Assembly: GCA_032622095.1 (NCBI GenBank)
Contig: CP136061.1
Location: forward strand, 125,874,754-125,938,753
Length of the DNA: 64,000 bases
Source: Siphonodentalium dalli
Taxonomy: Eukaryota; Mollusca; Scaphopoda; Gadilida; Siphonodentaliidae
Reading direction: 5' to 3'
This document shows positions 1-12,300 of the stretch, in pieces. Within the stretch, counting starts at the first letter, position 1; each line of letters opens with the position of its first letter. The notes below the pieces were generated by a model. The model saw nothing but the letters and a program-made list of their open reading frames with translations, searched no databases and had not been told where the DNA came from. Position numbers and translations under genes: made by a program.

Positions 1-243
1 TTGTCATCATCATCAGTTTCATCATCATCACCATCCTCCTCATCATCATCATCATCATCATTGACCATCATCATCGCCATCGTCATCATTATCATCATCA
101 TTATCGTCATCATCATTGTCATCACCGTCGTCATCATCATCGTCATCGTCATCTTTATCATCGTCGCTAATCATCTTCATATTGGCATCTTAGTGATTGT
201 CGTCCTGGCAACGTTTATAACGTCATCATCAATATCGTCGTAA
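1..243. repeat. TCA/ATC trinucleotide low-complexity tract
   Basis: The tract is dominated by TCA/ATC triplets with interruptions, and runs from the window edge to about position 243. Read on the minus strand it is a GAT-rich tail lying just beyond the 3' end of the LINE copy that starts at about 244. It could be a 3' microsatellite tail of that LINE or a pre-existing target. The open frame across it (Ser- and Ile-rich) is a by-product of the triplet repeat. Confidence 0.9.
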
Positions 244-324
244 TTTGTTTTCTCATTTTGTAGATTAGGTACATAAGACACTGCACATGCATAATGACAG
301 CATGTGTACATATGATTAATCGAA

Positions 325-2640
325 TCATGTTTTGTCATCTCTTGTTTTTTCGTGAATCTTCATACACGCCTTGACAAATATCGCTAAACTTTTCTGAATT
401 GCTGGGTTTTGGCTACCGAGTAGAATATGAAATCGTGCTCTAGATGGATCTTGCCGAAAGGTAGCCGGAATATATTTTATTCTTAAATCCAGGTATTTTG
501 GACAAATCATCACAACGTGGTACTCATCTTCTATGTGGGTCATGCATTTTTGACAGGCTCGGGATTTTCCTTTATTTTTACTCCACCTTCCAGACTCAGA
601 ACGCAGTTTGTGATTACATGTTCTTAGTCGTAATAGTTCTTGGGCTAGGTCACGCGGTAGATTTTGCAAATATGATTCATATTTCATTGTCCGTTTAAAG
701 TTCATGTATAATTTACCACGAGAGGAGTTGTACATGTCCCACCACCAGGTCTGAATAAAATGATCTTTGAGTGTGCTTTCGATGGCCATTATTTCTTTGG
801 ATGAAATTTTCTGACATATCCATATGTAACTCATGCCGACGGAATCCAATATGCATGCCTTTAACTGATTGAATCCACGTTTTCACCTTGTTCGTCCTAC
901 CCAGCTCCCCCAAGTTAACGAAAAGTAAATAAAGTACCCGCGCTAGAGGAGAACACTTGCCATTTAATATGCGGTTCCAATATTGAATAATTCTCATCTT
1001 ACATCTGATACTGATTGGATATCTGCCAATTTCTCCATACACCATGAATGTGGGCGTGCTGATTTTCAGTTTAAGAATATGTGTATAAAATCTCAAAATT
1101 ACTTTGTCTATTTCTGATGTGTTTTCTGTACACCATATTTCACTTCCATATAGAAGAATTGGTTCTATAGTTTTGTCCAAAAGCGTTATTAGTAGGTCGT
1201 TGGTCAAATTTAGGTTCTTGATATTCCCTAAAAACCCACGCATCGCCTTATTCCCAATCACCGATATGGCTTTGACTGCTTTGCAAAATCTGCCTGTGTA
1301 AAAGAACTCGACTCCGAGATAATTCATAGTGTCAACGTATTCTATTTTATTGCCAATTAGATACAAATCGTCAAAATCTTCCGGTTTTCGGTTGCAGAAG
1401 AGAATTGCTTTCGTTTTTTAAGTATTTACGTTTAGTTTCCACAAAGATGTATAGTCCCCAAACGCGTCCAGGGCCATTTGCATACTGGCCTGGCTGTCGG
1501 CAAACAAAACGGTATCATCCGCATACAACAAACACATGATTCTAATATATACTCCTAGTTTTTCTGTGGATTGATCGCCTAGGAATTTCAAACCGTCGAT
1601 AGCACAATCTTTTAGAAATGGTTCGAGGTCGTTTATGAACAACGAGAACAATAAAGGAGATAGTATTACCCCTTGTCTAACACCCGCGCTGCAAGTAAAA
1701 AATTCTGACCGCTTGATATTCTGAACTACACAAGATTTTATGTTTCCGTACATGCTACGAATAATTCTTAAAATTTTTCCATTTATACTGGATGTCATAA
1801 GTTTGACCCAAAGTCCCTCCCTCCATACTGTGTCGAATATGCCTTCTTAAAATCGACAAAACAGCAGTATATTTGTTTTCCTCTTGCAAGATAAAAGTCA
1901 ATAAGACTTTTCATAATGAATATATTGTCGGTAGTTGAATGACCTTTACGGAATCCTGCCTGAAACTGGGTTAATATGCATTCACCCTCGCAAAATTTTT
2001 GTGAGTCGATTATTCATGCAGGACGGATGTGAATAGTTTGCCAAGTACACTGAGAAGTGTTATCCCTCTCTATGAATCGGGGTTATTCCTGTCGCCCTTT
2101 CGTTTATAAATTGGCTGAATCATACCTTCGGTCCATCTAAATGGGAAGCAACCTGTGTCTAAAATGGCGTTAAAAAGCTTACAGTAAATTTCAGACATTA
2201 AATGTATAGTGTGTTTTAAGTATTCTGGGCATATATTATCTAGACCCGACGATTTACCAAGTTTAAGTTTATCAACAGCTGATAATATTTCGTCGCTATA
2301 TAGTGATAGGACAGTTTAAAGGACCTTGTGCATCAATATCAAACATGTTTTCAAGTAAAGAACTTACATCGCCGTCTTCATGTGACTCGGCAAGGCCTTT
2401 GAAGTGTTCATAGAATAAGTCGATTGATATCGTAGGTTCTTTCTTGTGCCCGGTATGTTTCCCTTTCATATATTTTAACGTTTTCCAGAACTCACTCGGA
2501 TTTCTACATGCATTGCGTAGTTGATTGCATCTCTTTTGGTTAAATTCCGCGATTTTCTTTTTAATTACGCACCTGTGCATGGTTCCGCGCTGACGCGTTC
2601 ATAAGAGTGCGATTGTGCGATGTTTTCTGTCGCCGATATT
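325..2640 (-). pseudogene. LINE ORF2, linker, reverse transcriptase and C-terminal knuckle (broken)
   Basis: Three overlapping minus-strand frames carry the protein. The linker (about 2580-2296) has an NPSEFWKTLK-like motif. The reverse transcriptase follows: QAGFRKGHSTTDNI (about 1970-1925), motif A FVDFKKA (about 1860-1840), motif B SAGVRQGVILSPLLFSLFIND (about 1700-1630) and the catalytic YADD box (about 1525). A thumb/connection region follows (1366-850), then a CCHC-like knuckle C-x2-C-x8-H-x4-C (about 560-490) ending near 325. The enzyme would copy its own RNA into DNA at a nicked target. Defects seen: a one-base insertion just after motif A, an in-frame stop near 2070, a frameshift near 2000, another around 1400, and a frame change near 2580. 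No intact product is possible. Confidence 0.85.
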
Positions 2641-3637
2641 TCGTCGCCCGAGAATTATACTGTCCTAACTCACTTTTTCAAAAAAAATGAGTGTTTGGTA
2701 TCGCTGGAATCGGCGGAACATGAGCTACATTTTGGGCGCATGTCCGGCGCGATTGGTCTACAATTCCCAGACTTATCGCCCATTATCCAAGTGATACAAA
2801 ACGAAAAATGACATGGTTTTTAGGTTTATAATGTTATATATCCACCTCTATAATGGTCTATCTCCAATAACCAATAGGAACGCGCGATCTAATCACGTGC
2901 TAATTTGTTGATAAAATTATGGTGGGCTAAATAGGAACGGTATACAATTCTCAACGTGTTTTATATATGAAACAACTGCTACAAAAGGATGTCATCGTGT
3001 TTTAGTGAGTAACTTTATATCAATGTAGATAATAACATATAGTGCTATACATTATAAGTCCCGTTTATGGAAATATTTGAGTTTGAAATCAGCCTCGGAG
3101 ATAGAACAGTATAGGACTCAGGAAGGTCAAACCGCGTGGCGTAGAACTGGAGATAGCGCACTATAATTCTTAACCATTTCATGTTTCGCTGGTAATAGTG
3201 ACCCACATCACCTTGCTCCTTGGAGATGGAACAGTACAATGTTGAACAATTTCTAATAGCATGTTACATCTCCGCACTCAGTATGATACAGGAAACATAA
3301 TTTAAAGCGGCACCCCCTTTCCTTAATGCATGTCCTTCGCCGGTTAATTATATATGCAGCATTAAATATTATACAAGTTCACCGTAAACGACCGCAAAAT
3401 GTTTTGAGGTGCCGCTGATATAGTACTATGGCCATCAAAGTTACATTTCGCTCGAACTATTATGTATGTCCGTCCGATTGTCTATTCTATTGAAATGAAA
3501 GTAAGACATGGCTTCTATAAAAGTATATATTTAGGTCACTAGGCCTTTCGATGTGTTTCAAACATCTCATCAGGTGACATCTTATCTATATCTATATACA
3601 TATATTCCCTGATATGAACACAATTACTCAGTAACTG

Positions 3638-3838
3638 TTGTCATCATTATCTCAGAGTACAAGAAAGTCAAAAATGTTGAAAAATGCTAATCAAGTGGTG
3701 TATCGAGCACAGTTATCGTCGGAAAAGAAGAACGACCTGCGTTCAATGTATAAATATATGCCACCTGTTGATAAGGCATATTATGAAGCTATCATACCAG
3801 AAATGTCAGATCAATCTAGTGATTCCGATTCAGACTAA
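3638..3838 (+). other. Short open frame with acidic tail, unidentified
   Basis: This is a 66-residue frame inside the nested TIR element. It is charged and ends in an acidic serine/aspartate tail (SSDSDSD). The composition looks more protein-like than most frames here, and it could be the end of a decayed protein, but I recognise no family and there is no supporting upstream exon. Chance is a real alternative. Confidence 0.15.
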
Positions 3839-4019
3839 CAATTGAAATTGTTATTAATTGTGACGGGTCGCGCAGAAATTTCCGCACCTGCATTTTGTTT
3901 AAGCAATTATATAGACAACGGGGAGTAAAATTATCGTCATACTCTATATGTATAAAGGACATCCAAGTTGGCAATATGAGAATATGGTGATTCATCGTTG
4001 GTAGTGATAAATACATTTG

Positions 4020-4127
4020 CCTCAAAACTCGTGCCATATATATTGTCACATGTGTGCTCGCGATGCTATTAAGGTATATAGCATTGCGAGCATAATAATG
4101 ACAATATATATGGCACGAGTTTTGAGA
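4020..4127. repeat. Near-perfect hairpin inside the nested element
   Basis: Arms of 28 bp at 4021-4048 and 4099-4126 are exact reverse complements (arm starts CTCAAAACTCGTGCCATATA). The stem then continues imperfectly through GCTCGCGATGCTAT / GTATAGCATTGCGAGC around a very small centre. It may be a fold-back MITE or a structural part of the surrounding element. Confidence 0.85.
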
Positions 4128-5934
4128 CGAATTTAAGCTAATTGGTCACTCCCCACGACAAATCGCCCATATATTCGCACAAAGCCAAATCGGATGACTT
4201 TTATACTTAATAGTATGATTATCGAAAAGGTTATACTTATTATCCGTTATTATGGTGTGACACATATACAAATACCATTGATAAGTAGACACATATGATA
4301 TATACACAGGAATTGAATACATTAAGGGTGCATTTACACTGATATATAACTGTATACAGATCTGTATGAAGTCACGTGTCGCGCATTACTGTGATCACAA
4401 TATGAGTACTAATAGAGAACGCGCGCTGATCAGTACTCTGGTAATTGATAATTCACTACGAGTCGTTTCAGTTTAGGCCAAACATAAAAATGTATCAACT
4501 ATCAGCAGACAACAGCGATTTGGTATGTGCCGCATGTATTTAAAGTGTATCCTTATACCACTTGATAATGGTTCGAAGAAAGAATGAAAATCGCATAGGA
4601 ATGCACAACAAACAACCGTGTGCACAAATAAAGAGGCTGGAGAGCACCCATATAGCTTTAGATGGCGATTCCACCAATATTTAGGATTTCAGGTGATCAT
4701 CTATATGTCTCCTGTTAGACACCATCTGGGCTGTGGCAATTTTGGATCTGTGTGGAATGGGTATCCACCCTACAACACCCTTTATTTGACCAAATGTAGT
4801 AAAAATTCCAACTGATGACAATTCCAATGGCAATGTTGACCCAATGTAGGACAATATATATTTTTTTAATTAACTAGCAGTTTTTGACTGGCCACGGGGA
4901 GGGACCAGGAAACAATCTTTCCAAGTGTTGGAAATTTCCAACCTGACACCCGCCCCCATAAGGTTGGAAAACTTCCAGCTGATGGCCATTCCAGCCCAAC
5001 CCTATGAATAATATCATACATAATTATGGTTATATTCATACGAATGTGGATTTTTTAATTTTCACCATCCATCGTATAATTCAATCAGAATTTGTTTTAC
5101 TGTTATTTTATTTTTATTTTCATCAAGATGTGTATCAAATATACACATATTTTTCAAGTTATGCAGCGTAATTTACCAAACTCGCCTGTCAGGATTGTAT
5201 AGATCCGTATATAATTTTATATGCGCAATTTTTCTATATATAGACATTACTTTGGTTCTACGTGACGAATTTTATTTGAAACATCACTACATGTGTATAT
5301 ACATATATATAGAAACTTAGCAGAAACTAAAGCACACCAGATTTTCGATTATCTATTCCGGGGTGGTGGATGCGTATCTTTGGCAATGGTTTTATCGATT
5401 TCAAGTAGAAATTCCCGTGCATCCATTGCAAACAGAGAATAATATAACATAGTACGTCCTACTTGGCGGGATATTCCACACCCCTTTCTCTTAATAAGAT
5501 CTGATTTCGTTTGACACGAGTCTGTAACCTTCGCAGTGTACTCTAATGGGACCATATACACATGCCATTTAGATAGAAATGTACGCCGATTATGTTGTTC
5601 TTGTATTGCCGTTACATTTTAATAATAAAACATTTTGTTCTTCAATTGAGTTCTATACTGATCTATATCCGAAAAATGTCAGACGATGGGTCATTTAGCT
5701 TAGGACAGTGTTCTATCTCCAGGTGTAAAATCGACTTTCACGAAGATTTTCGAGCATATGTTACCTTTTTCCACGATAAATCACCCCCATAAACAACCAG
5801 GAGCCACACTATCTCATGTACATACTCCTAAATGGTCAAACACGGACTTTTTGGATGGCCCAAATTTTCAAATGGCCATATCTCTCTTACCTAACTTTAG
5901 GACTTAGAACAGTATAGTTTTCGGGCGACGATTT

Positions 5935-7078
5935 TTTTCTCGATTTATGAAAAACATTTCGCATTCGATCGCATTCGCCGTCATACCATTCTCTCTGCTC
6001 CTCTCGTTTACTAATTCGCGAACCCCCCGCAGCATTATATACACCGAATGCCTCGGCAGCCGATGACGTAAACATGTGTTCAATTGCTTCGCATAATTCG
6101 TTAATTTCTTTCTCATTGTCAATTCTATTTGAAATTGGATCAATTACTTCTTGGACAATACTGGCAACTTTGTCGACCAATAAGTGTGCCTTCTCGTAAT
6201 TCCACTTCCGTGGTTTATTACCCAAGCTACGACCCCCTGAGTTGATTTTGGGCGGTTCTGTCACCTTGTTTCTATTCAGAGATATTTCAATGGGGCAATG
6301 CGCGTCGGAGTAAAATTTGCTCAAAACTCCAACACAAAAATTATTGACATGGTCAAATAACTCGTGGCTGCAAATACCATAATCGATAACGCTGCGGTCT
6401 CGGCATGTTAATTTCCCATGTTCTCGATCACTTCCTACTCGACCATTAAAAATAACCATTTCTTCAGTGCTGCACATATCTATCAGTCTATAGCCATATG
6501 AACTTGCCTTTCCCTGATCCTCAGTCGATCGCCGTCCAAATTTACAATCGTACTTTCCATCTAAGATATACTGTCGAAGGTCATTGTCGTCTGTTACATA
6601 GCGTACACCCACTAGGGCCCTATCATCCACGAATTCATCAAGTCGGGATGTTCTGGAGTTAAAGTCGCCCACTATAGGAGAACATCATTGTTGTTTCTTA
6701 CTTTCCTAAGCTCCCCTTCGAGATCAATCTGCCAGTTATCGTTGGTAAACTTCGTATTAGTCGGGGGTACGTACATCGCCCCGATGACAAGATCGCGCCC
6801 TGTACCAATATATCCATTATCAATTCTGACCCATGATACCAAATTTGACTTTGAAGATATAGGGTGTACATAGTTTTCCAACCCCTCCTTGATGGCAATG
6901 ATAATGCCACATGAAACGCATCCCGCCACCCCCTACCGTTAGTAGGAAAAACTGTAAAACCTGCATGGTATGATCGCGATACTACCATGTAGTGTTTTCG
7001 TTAACTCCCGATATATCAAGCGGTATTCTAATCCGCACACGTTCAAACCTAGAATTTTTATATTTTTAGTGTCGGCAT
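5935..7078 (-). pseudogene. LINE ORF2, apurinic-type endonuclease domain (broken)
   Basis: On the minus strand the frame leaves the Asp-rich tract and enters NIKILGLNVCGL (about 7065-7030), the usual N-terminal strand of LINE endonucleases. It continues in other frames as GFTVFPTN, GIIIAIKEGLENYVHPI (about 6900-6850), the catalytic GDFNSRTSR (about 6670-6640) and a SDAHCPIEI motif (about 6320-6290). This domain nicks target DNA to prime reverse transcription. The stretch between the first motif and GFTVFPTN is shorter than in the family, suggesting a deletion of roughly 25-30 residues, and at least two frameshifts are present near 6930 and 6675. The frame ends at the TIR element boundary (5931). 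Confidence 0.85.
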
Positions 7079-7183
7079 AGCCGGCATCATCATAGTCAAT
7101 ACCTTCATCGTCATCTTCGTCGCCGTCGTCACCGTCATCATCACTACCATCATCCCCATCACCATCATCATCATCATCATTAG

Positions 7184-7216
<33 letters not shown>

Positions 7217-7630
7217 CATTAGCATCATCATCATTATCATCATAAATATAATTGTCTTCATTATCTCCCTCCTCATCGTAATCACCGCATTTGTAATCAC
7301 AATAGTAATAATAATCGTCATCATCATCATCATCACTTCCAAAGACGTCCTCGTCATTGTCGTTAACATAATTAACATCCTCGTCATCTTTTCCATCATT
7401 CTCATCATCGTCGTCGTCATATTTAGATTCATCGTCGCCATCATCATCGACGTCATCTTCACCATCGCCATCGTCACCATCTCCTTCGTCGTCATCATCG
7501 TCGTCATCATCGCCGTCATCATCATAGTTGTAGTCGTCGTCATGTACATCATCAATTACTTCGTCGTCATCACGTCCGTCATCATCATTTCCACATTCAT
7601 CGTTGACCCCCGAATCACACATGTTCATAA
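7079..7630. repeat. ATC/TCA trinucleotide tract
   Basis: About 550 bp of interrupted TCA/TCG triplets. On the minus strand this reads as an almost pure aspartate frame that runs into the LINE endonuclease. The tract mirrors the one at 1-243, so the LINE copy is bracketed by the same low-complexity sequence. The poly-Asp reading is a by-product of the repeat, although a short non-repetitive start (DSGVNDECGN) precedes it. Confidence 0.9.
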
Positions 7631-7659
7631 GTTCAAAAGTGTATAGTCATTTACAACCA

Positions 7660-8136
7660 TTAAAGGTACTCAACCCGATAAAACTCCTCTCAATTACTAT
7701 TTCAATGGCTTCGGGGGTCAAAAATATTTGATTCGAGTCGAGGAAGTCACCCATCAAAGCTCAGATTTGTTAGATATCGATTTTAGAAATCTATTATTTT
7801 TCATTATCGGGAATACTATCTGGCCCAGAACTCAGTCAAAATTGCGTTAAAATTACCACTTGATTTTAGAGTTATCCATCCTTGTCTGTTTGAATAGATT
7901 TGGAGAACACATCCAGAGCAGATTACGGCAGTTAGTAGTACTGATCTCGAGTGTATAACAAATTTCAAAAATCAATATCTAATAACTCTGAGCTTTGTTT
8001 GATGGGTTCCTCGACTCGAATCAAATATTTTTTACCCCCAAAGCCAAAGAAATAGTAATATAGGACCCTCCGATCGGATTGTTGTTGTTGGAATCTGTTG
8101 AGATGGGGACCCTCTTTACGGGTTGAGTACCTTTAA
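7660..8136. mobile_element. TTAA-flanked MITE, family 1, copy 1
   Basis: TTAA at 7660-7663 and 8133-8136 flanks a 469 bp element with inverted ends AGGTACTCAACCCG and CGGGTTGAGTACCT. The inverted similarity extends inward for roughly 150 bp with interruptions (ATTTGATTCGAGTCGAGGAA on one side, its complement on the other). A second copy in the opposite orientation lies at 57970-58456. A TTAA target duplication is typical of the piggyBac and Kolobok superfamilies. No coding capacity is seen, so it would need a transposase supplied in trans. Confidence 0.85.
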
Positions 8137-10984
8137 CAGTTTCATCCATGCACACATATTGAGATAAAGTTTGAGTACTGTTCAGAGATGTTCATGTATA
8201 ACATTTATGTTGTTTGTTTTTGGCCGAAGTATAGGTGGTGTTTCATCACGACGGCGCTTGGAGGAAGCTTCAATCCCATTGACACCTTGGTACCAACGGT
8301 CCGGTATGAAACTCTTAGTCTTGAGTTACAGATGTCTATAATGGTGGCTCAATGTCTAACGGTTTACATGTGAGTTGATCGGATTTGTGTATGACGTCAC
8401 CTTGACGAGTTCATTTGACATAATGTTGCATATATATATATACACTGATGTCTACTATTTGTGTGGTGCTGTGTGAGGTCGTGTGCATGGGTGTGGGTCT
8501 TTAAATGAGGGTTCGTATGTATTTGGGTATGTGAGGGTGCGTGTGAGGGTAGATGAGTTCGTGCGCGACTGAATGCTAGGTGAGAGGGTGCGCGTGTGTC
8601 TGATTATATTGTCAAATCTTAGATTCCCATATCTTTGCCGAAACTTACTTGCATGTGTATAGTCAGTCTGAGTAAACTCATACCTAAATATTCATTACAA
8701 CATTGAATATTAGGTCTGACGGATAACATCGCTATCTCATTTCCAAGTCCTCGGGATTCCGTAATCTGATTGATTGCGTAAATTATTTTCCGTCCAATGA
8801 AACCGTATGGGTTAATAAACAAGTGTTAGTGGGCGGAGACTCCCATAATGGCACCTCTAAATATAGTAACAGAGCGGAATTTCGTCGGTACGATTCCGAT
8901 TAATTTGAAGGATGTGCTGGACCTGATAGATAGGCCTGCGTATGGTACCAACTTGGCCTCCCATAAATATGAATAGAACTCACTCATGTCCGTGTATTTG
9001 ATTTACTTTATTGTAACATGGTTTGCAAATCAAATTATTTGTCGTAAAAAAGTCATCTGAAAGTTAAACACCGAGGAAATGACTTAATTTTATGCTTTTA
9101 AATAGTTCTAAAGGCGACTAAAGCATCATTTTTGATGACGACCTTATTTTTTGCTCTCGGATGCAGCTTTCCCGTTGATGCAGCGAGTTCATCTCCCGAA
9201 AAAGAATAGTCGCACACACGACAAATATTATCTTCTGTAAGTTTACGTCGCGACACAGGTTGATGAGCCGGCCATTGTTATTGCGAAGCACAATAAATAA
9301 CACGTGGGGACACCTGTCAATCATCGATGTATTTTTTTTAATCCGTGACGTCATTTTGGGGAAGCTCTTCGCTGCATAGAAATGGTTCTGGCGACATTAG
9401 CTCCAGACTCTATATTTCAAATATAGAGTCGACGTTCACCCAGACTGGTGTATAGTACGTGTCGGTCAGCTTGCATCTGCATGTCAGCCGTGTTTTTTCC
9501 TGTCTGCATGTTTATCTGTCAGCATGCATGTCTGTCTAGATATTTATGTGACTGTCTGCCTGTATGTCTCTTTCGCGTGTATGTTTGTCTATAAAATTAG
9601 CGACAACACAATTTTTTGAAAAAAATCAAGTGGTGATCAAATTTTCAATGTTTTTCATAGCCAGAGACATCTACCATCATATAGAAAGCAAAAAAAAAAA
9701 AATCCTATGAATATTTTTTTTTTGCCAATTTTTTTTAATTCGGACTTCGGAAAAAAAATTCTGTCAACTCATTATGTCACCCAGAAGTTACCAAATAATG
9801 TCTGTAGACACTGCTAATGTGCTTTCCACTCTTAATTCAGTGTAGTTATATGTCTCATACATTAGTCTGTTGTTCGTGGTGGTGTATTAAGGGACAAAAA
9901 GCTTGTAAGGTCAATTATCTTTTTTCAGTTATGATATGTGAAGATTGTATGTTATATATTTGGTTTCCAGCAATAACACTAATAAATGTAGAATGATTTG
10001 TTGAAAACTTGTATATGCCTGAGAAATCATCAGCACATGTGGTTAAATTTAACCCGGAGGTTGATTGACATGAGACAACAACGAAGACAATCGCCAGGTA
10101 TATAAGTAACAGATCTTGGGCAAGACCAATGGTTAATTTTTATTACAGAATACAAAACTATCCTGTAATGCAACTTCATGTGCCCAAGCATCCAGACTAC
10201 AATAAATAAAACTGGCGTCGGATGAATACATTATAAGGTGATCTTGAGAAGTTGAGTTGTACAGTTCCGGTCGTATAGAAGGACATGATAGACTCCAGTT
10301 ATTATCGCATAACCATTTTTACATGTACTGAATGGAAGTTCCCACTCAGTTATAAAAGTGCATTGGAATGGTCTATAATCATTTGGTGGGTTTTCAGGAA
10401 AATATAAGCAGACAACAGATGCAAGTATAACACAAATTAAAGTACATTTTAGGGAAGTGTTCAGATAATAAGTTCAACAATTACAAGCTATCGTTTGATT
10501 TGTTAAACTTGAATATTATCTGAGCATTCCCTTATGGGTCACTACTCATCAATGAGTATTTGCTAGAATAGTTTTAAGAAAATACCACATACTTTCTTTT
10601 CATAAATGAAAATTGACTAACATTTGAGTTAGATGTGTTATTTGTTTCGATAAAAATGGGACTACTCCTGCCGAACAATCAACATTGAATTTGATGTTGA
10701 TATCGGTATATGTGGAGGGGGTCCTGGTAACTAATCACATGGTACAGTTAACCTAAATAAAGTTGATGTGTATCTTGTACCTAAATCATAGAATACATGT
10801 AGTACCTCAATCTTGGTCTTTCTTTGACCCGCAGATTTACATGAACAGGCTCAAACAATGTAAACAATGATTTCATATTATCAACACAACAATCAATTAT
10901 TTTCTTCAAATTCTTGAGGCAAATGTTAATGTCTTTGAGAAGGATATGAGAAGAATGTCAACAGCATTGATTTTTGAAGGACAT
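8137..10984. other. No recognisable gene or element
   Basis: This is AT-rich intergenic sequence. I see a GT-rich patch at about 8456-8605, a short palindrome at 9406-9430, a CTGTCTGC-like degenerate patch at about 9480-9590 and A/T homopolymers at about 9690-9750. No coding frame looks real. Confidence 0.6.
9406..9430. repeat. 25 bp perfect palindrome
   Basis: GACTCTATATTT and its exact reverse complement are separated by a single C. It is isolated, with no neighbouring element recognised. Confidence 0.8.
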
Positions 10985-12300
10985 CAGCATTAACTAAGTC
11001 ATATCACGATTAAAATGCCTACAAAAATAAAGTTATGACTCCATAGCGAATTGGATTACCAATTACATGGCATGAAAGTTATTGAATATTTGTTCATTTT
11101 TTTATGCATGAAAATAGGTTATCTATTCAGCTGATTATTACATACAAAAAAATTTAAGCTTGGAATTTGACCATGTCTATGATTAATATGAATGTTCGTT
11201 GTGCACTATTACTTATTATTCCCCCAACATTTTAATTATTTAAATGGTTATATACATAATTAAATAATTATTTGGTCATTCGTCAAAATGACAGCCACCA
11301 TGTAAACACTATTAAATTAAACTAAATTTGTTTCAATATATTATCTTTGACAAAATTGCACCTCAAACTTAATTACAATTGTCTGGTTCACATCCCAGTG
11401 TGTTGCTTGTTCAACGCTTTATTTAATACTTTTGTTATACTCTTTAAATCGCTACAAAAACTACAAGTTTGCTCAGTGACAGGTCTGACCAGACTTCTGT
11501 TGTCGCCAACACGTGGTGTAGGCCTACTATATGTACTAGCATTGTCGTTTCCCCAGAATTTGGGCAGAACTTCCGCTGGAGGCGCTTGCCAGATCCTTAA
11601 CACCACCCGTATCCAATCAAATTAAAATTTGGGCAGAACTTCCCCTAGAGGCGCGAGCCAGATCATTATAATCAATCAAATGGATAATTTGGGCAGTTAA
11701 TGCACATTAAAGAATACTACTGTGGCTAGAGAACTTAATTCATAGTCATGCGGGCAGAACTTCTTATACTATTTCCTCCATACCATTGCCGCACAATGTA
11801 AATAACGTTGATTCTTGTAGGGTAGTGGTATTTACTAAGTCAAAACACAATGAAAATGCTAGCCAAAAAAAAAAAAATATGCATTCCATAGCCAATTGGA
11901 TTACCAATAATATGGCACGTGAGTTACTGGAAGTTACTGACGATTCCTTCAACTTTTTTATGCACGAAAATAGGCTACCTTTTCAAACGATTATTACCTT
12001 CAAAAAAATAATAACATGGAATACAACCTTGTCCAACATTAATGCCAATATTTATTATGCATTGTCATTTATTTGTATTCTAAAATTTTAATGTATAACT
12101 TGTTACAAAATCAAAGCAAAGTTCGATGGGGTCATTTATCGATATCAAAATGGTGGCCACACAACAAAAGTCAAACGGAATTTATTTCACTTACAGTTGA
12201 CAATATTTCACCTGAAACTCAATTACAATTGTTTGGTGCACACTCCGATTGTCCATTTACTTATTTTTAAACAGAAAAGTAAGTAGTTTATCCAATAATT
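10985..12300. repeat. Diverged tandem duplication, unit about 840 bp
   Basis: The block at about 10990-11480 recurs at about 11830-12300 in the same orientation and order. Landmarks in both copies are ACTAAGTCA, CATAGCNAATTGGATTACCA, TTTTTTATGCA-GAAAATAGG, ACCTNAAACT-AATTACAATTGT and TTTAAATCGCTAC/TTTTAAAC. Identity is visibly partial, so the duplication is old. No coding function is recognised. Confidence 0.6.
11555..11770 (+). repeat. Short direct repeats around TTTGGGCAGAACTTCC
   Basis: The motif ATTTGGGCAGAACTTCC followed by CTNGAGGCGC occurs near 11558 and 11627. A shorter match, GGGCAGAACTTCTT, occurs near 11752. This lies in the spacer of the larger duplication at 10985-12300. Confidence 0.6.

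Larger units (their letters stand above)
2641..5931. mobile_element. TIR DNA element nested in the LINE
   Basis: Inverted ends of about 28 bp flank the segment: 2641-2668 begins TCGTCGCCCGAGAATTATAC and the reverse complement of 5904-5931 begins TCGTCGCCCGAAAACTATAC, with about three mismatches. The LINE endonuclease stops at the right end and the linker/RT resumes beyond the left end, so the element was inserted into the LINE. No convincing target-site duplication is seen. Variants of the terminal AGAACAGTATAG motif recur inside near 3103, 3225 and 5704 in both orientations. No transposase was recognised, so this is probably non-autonomous. Apart from the short frame at 3638-3838 and the hairpin at 4020-4127, the interior shows nothing identifiable. 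Confidence 0.7.
244..7078 (-). mobile_element. Non-LTR retrotransposon (LINE) copy, degraded and interrupted
   Basis: Minus-strand translation reads in order through an APE-type endonuclease (7078 to about 5935), a linker and reverse transcriptase (about 2640 to 1400) and a C-terminal Cys/His knuckle (about 600-480). This is the layout of ORF2 of non-LTR retrotransposons of the jockey/CR1/RTE-like kind; I cannot fix the clade. A 3.3 kb TIR element (2641-5931) splits it between endonuclease and linker. Stops, frameshifts and a deletion show that it is dead. No ORF1 was recognised: a GAT tract (7079-7630) sits directly upstream. The ~80 bp between the final stop and the TCA tract at 1-243 would be the 3' UTR. 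Confidence 0.85.

Noticed and set aside
6939-7628. 229-residue aspartate-rich open frame on the minus strand as a gene
   Set aside because: It is the translation of the ATC/TCA tract. Only its last ~35 residues are meaningful and they belong to the LINE endonuclease.
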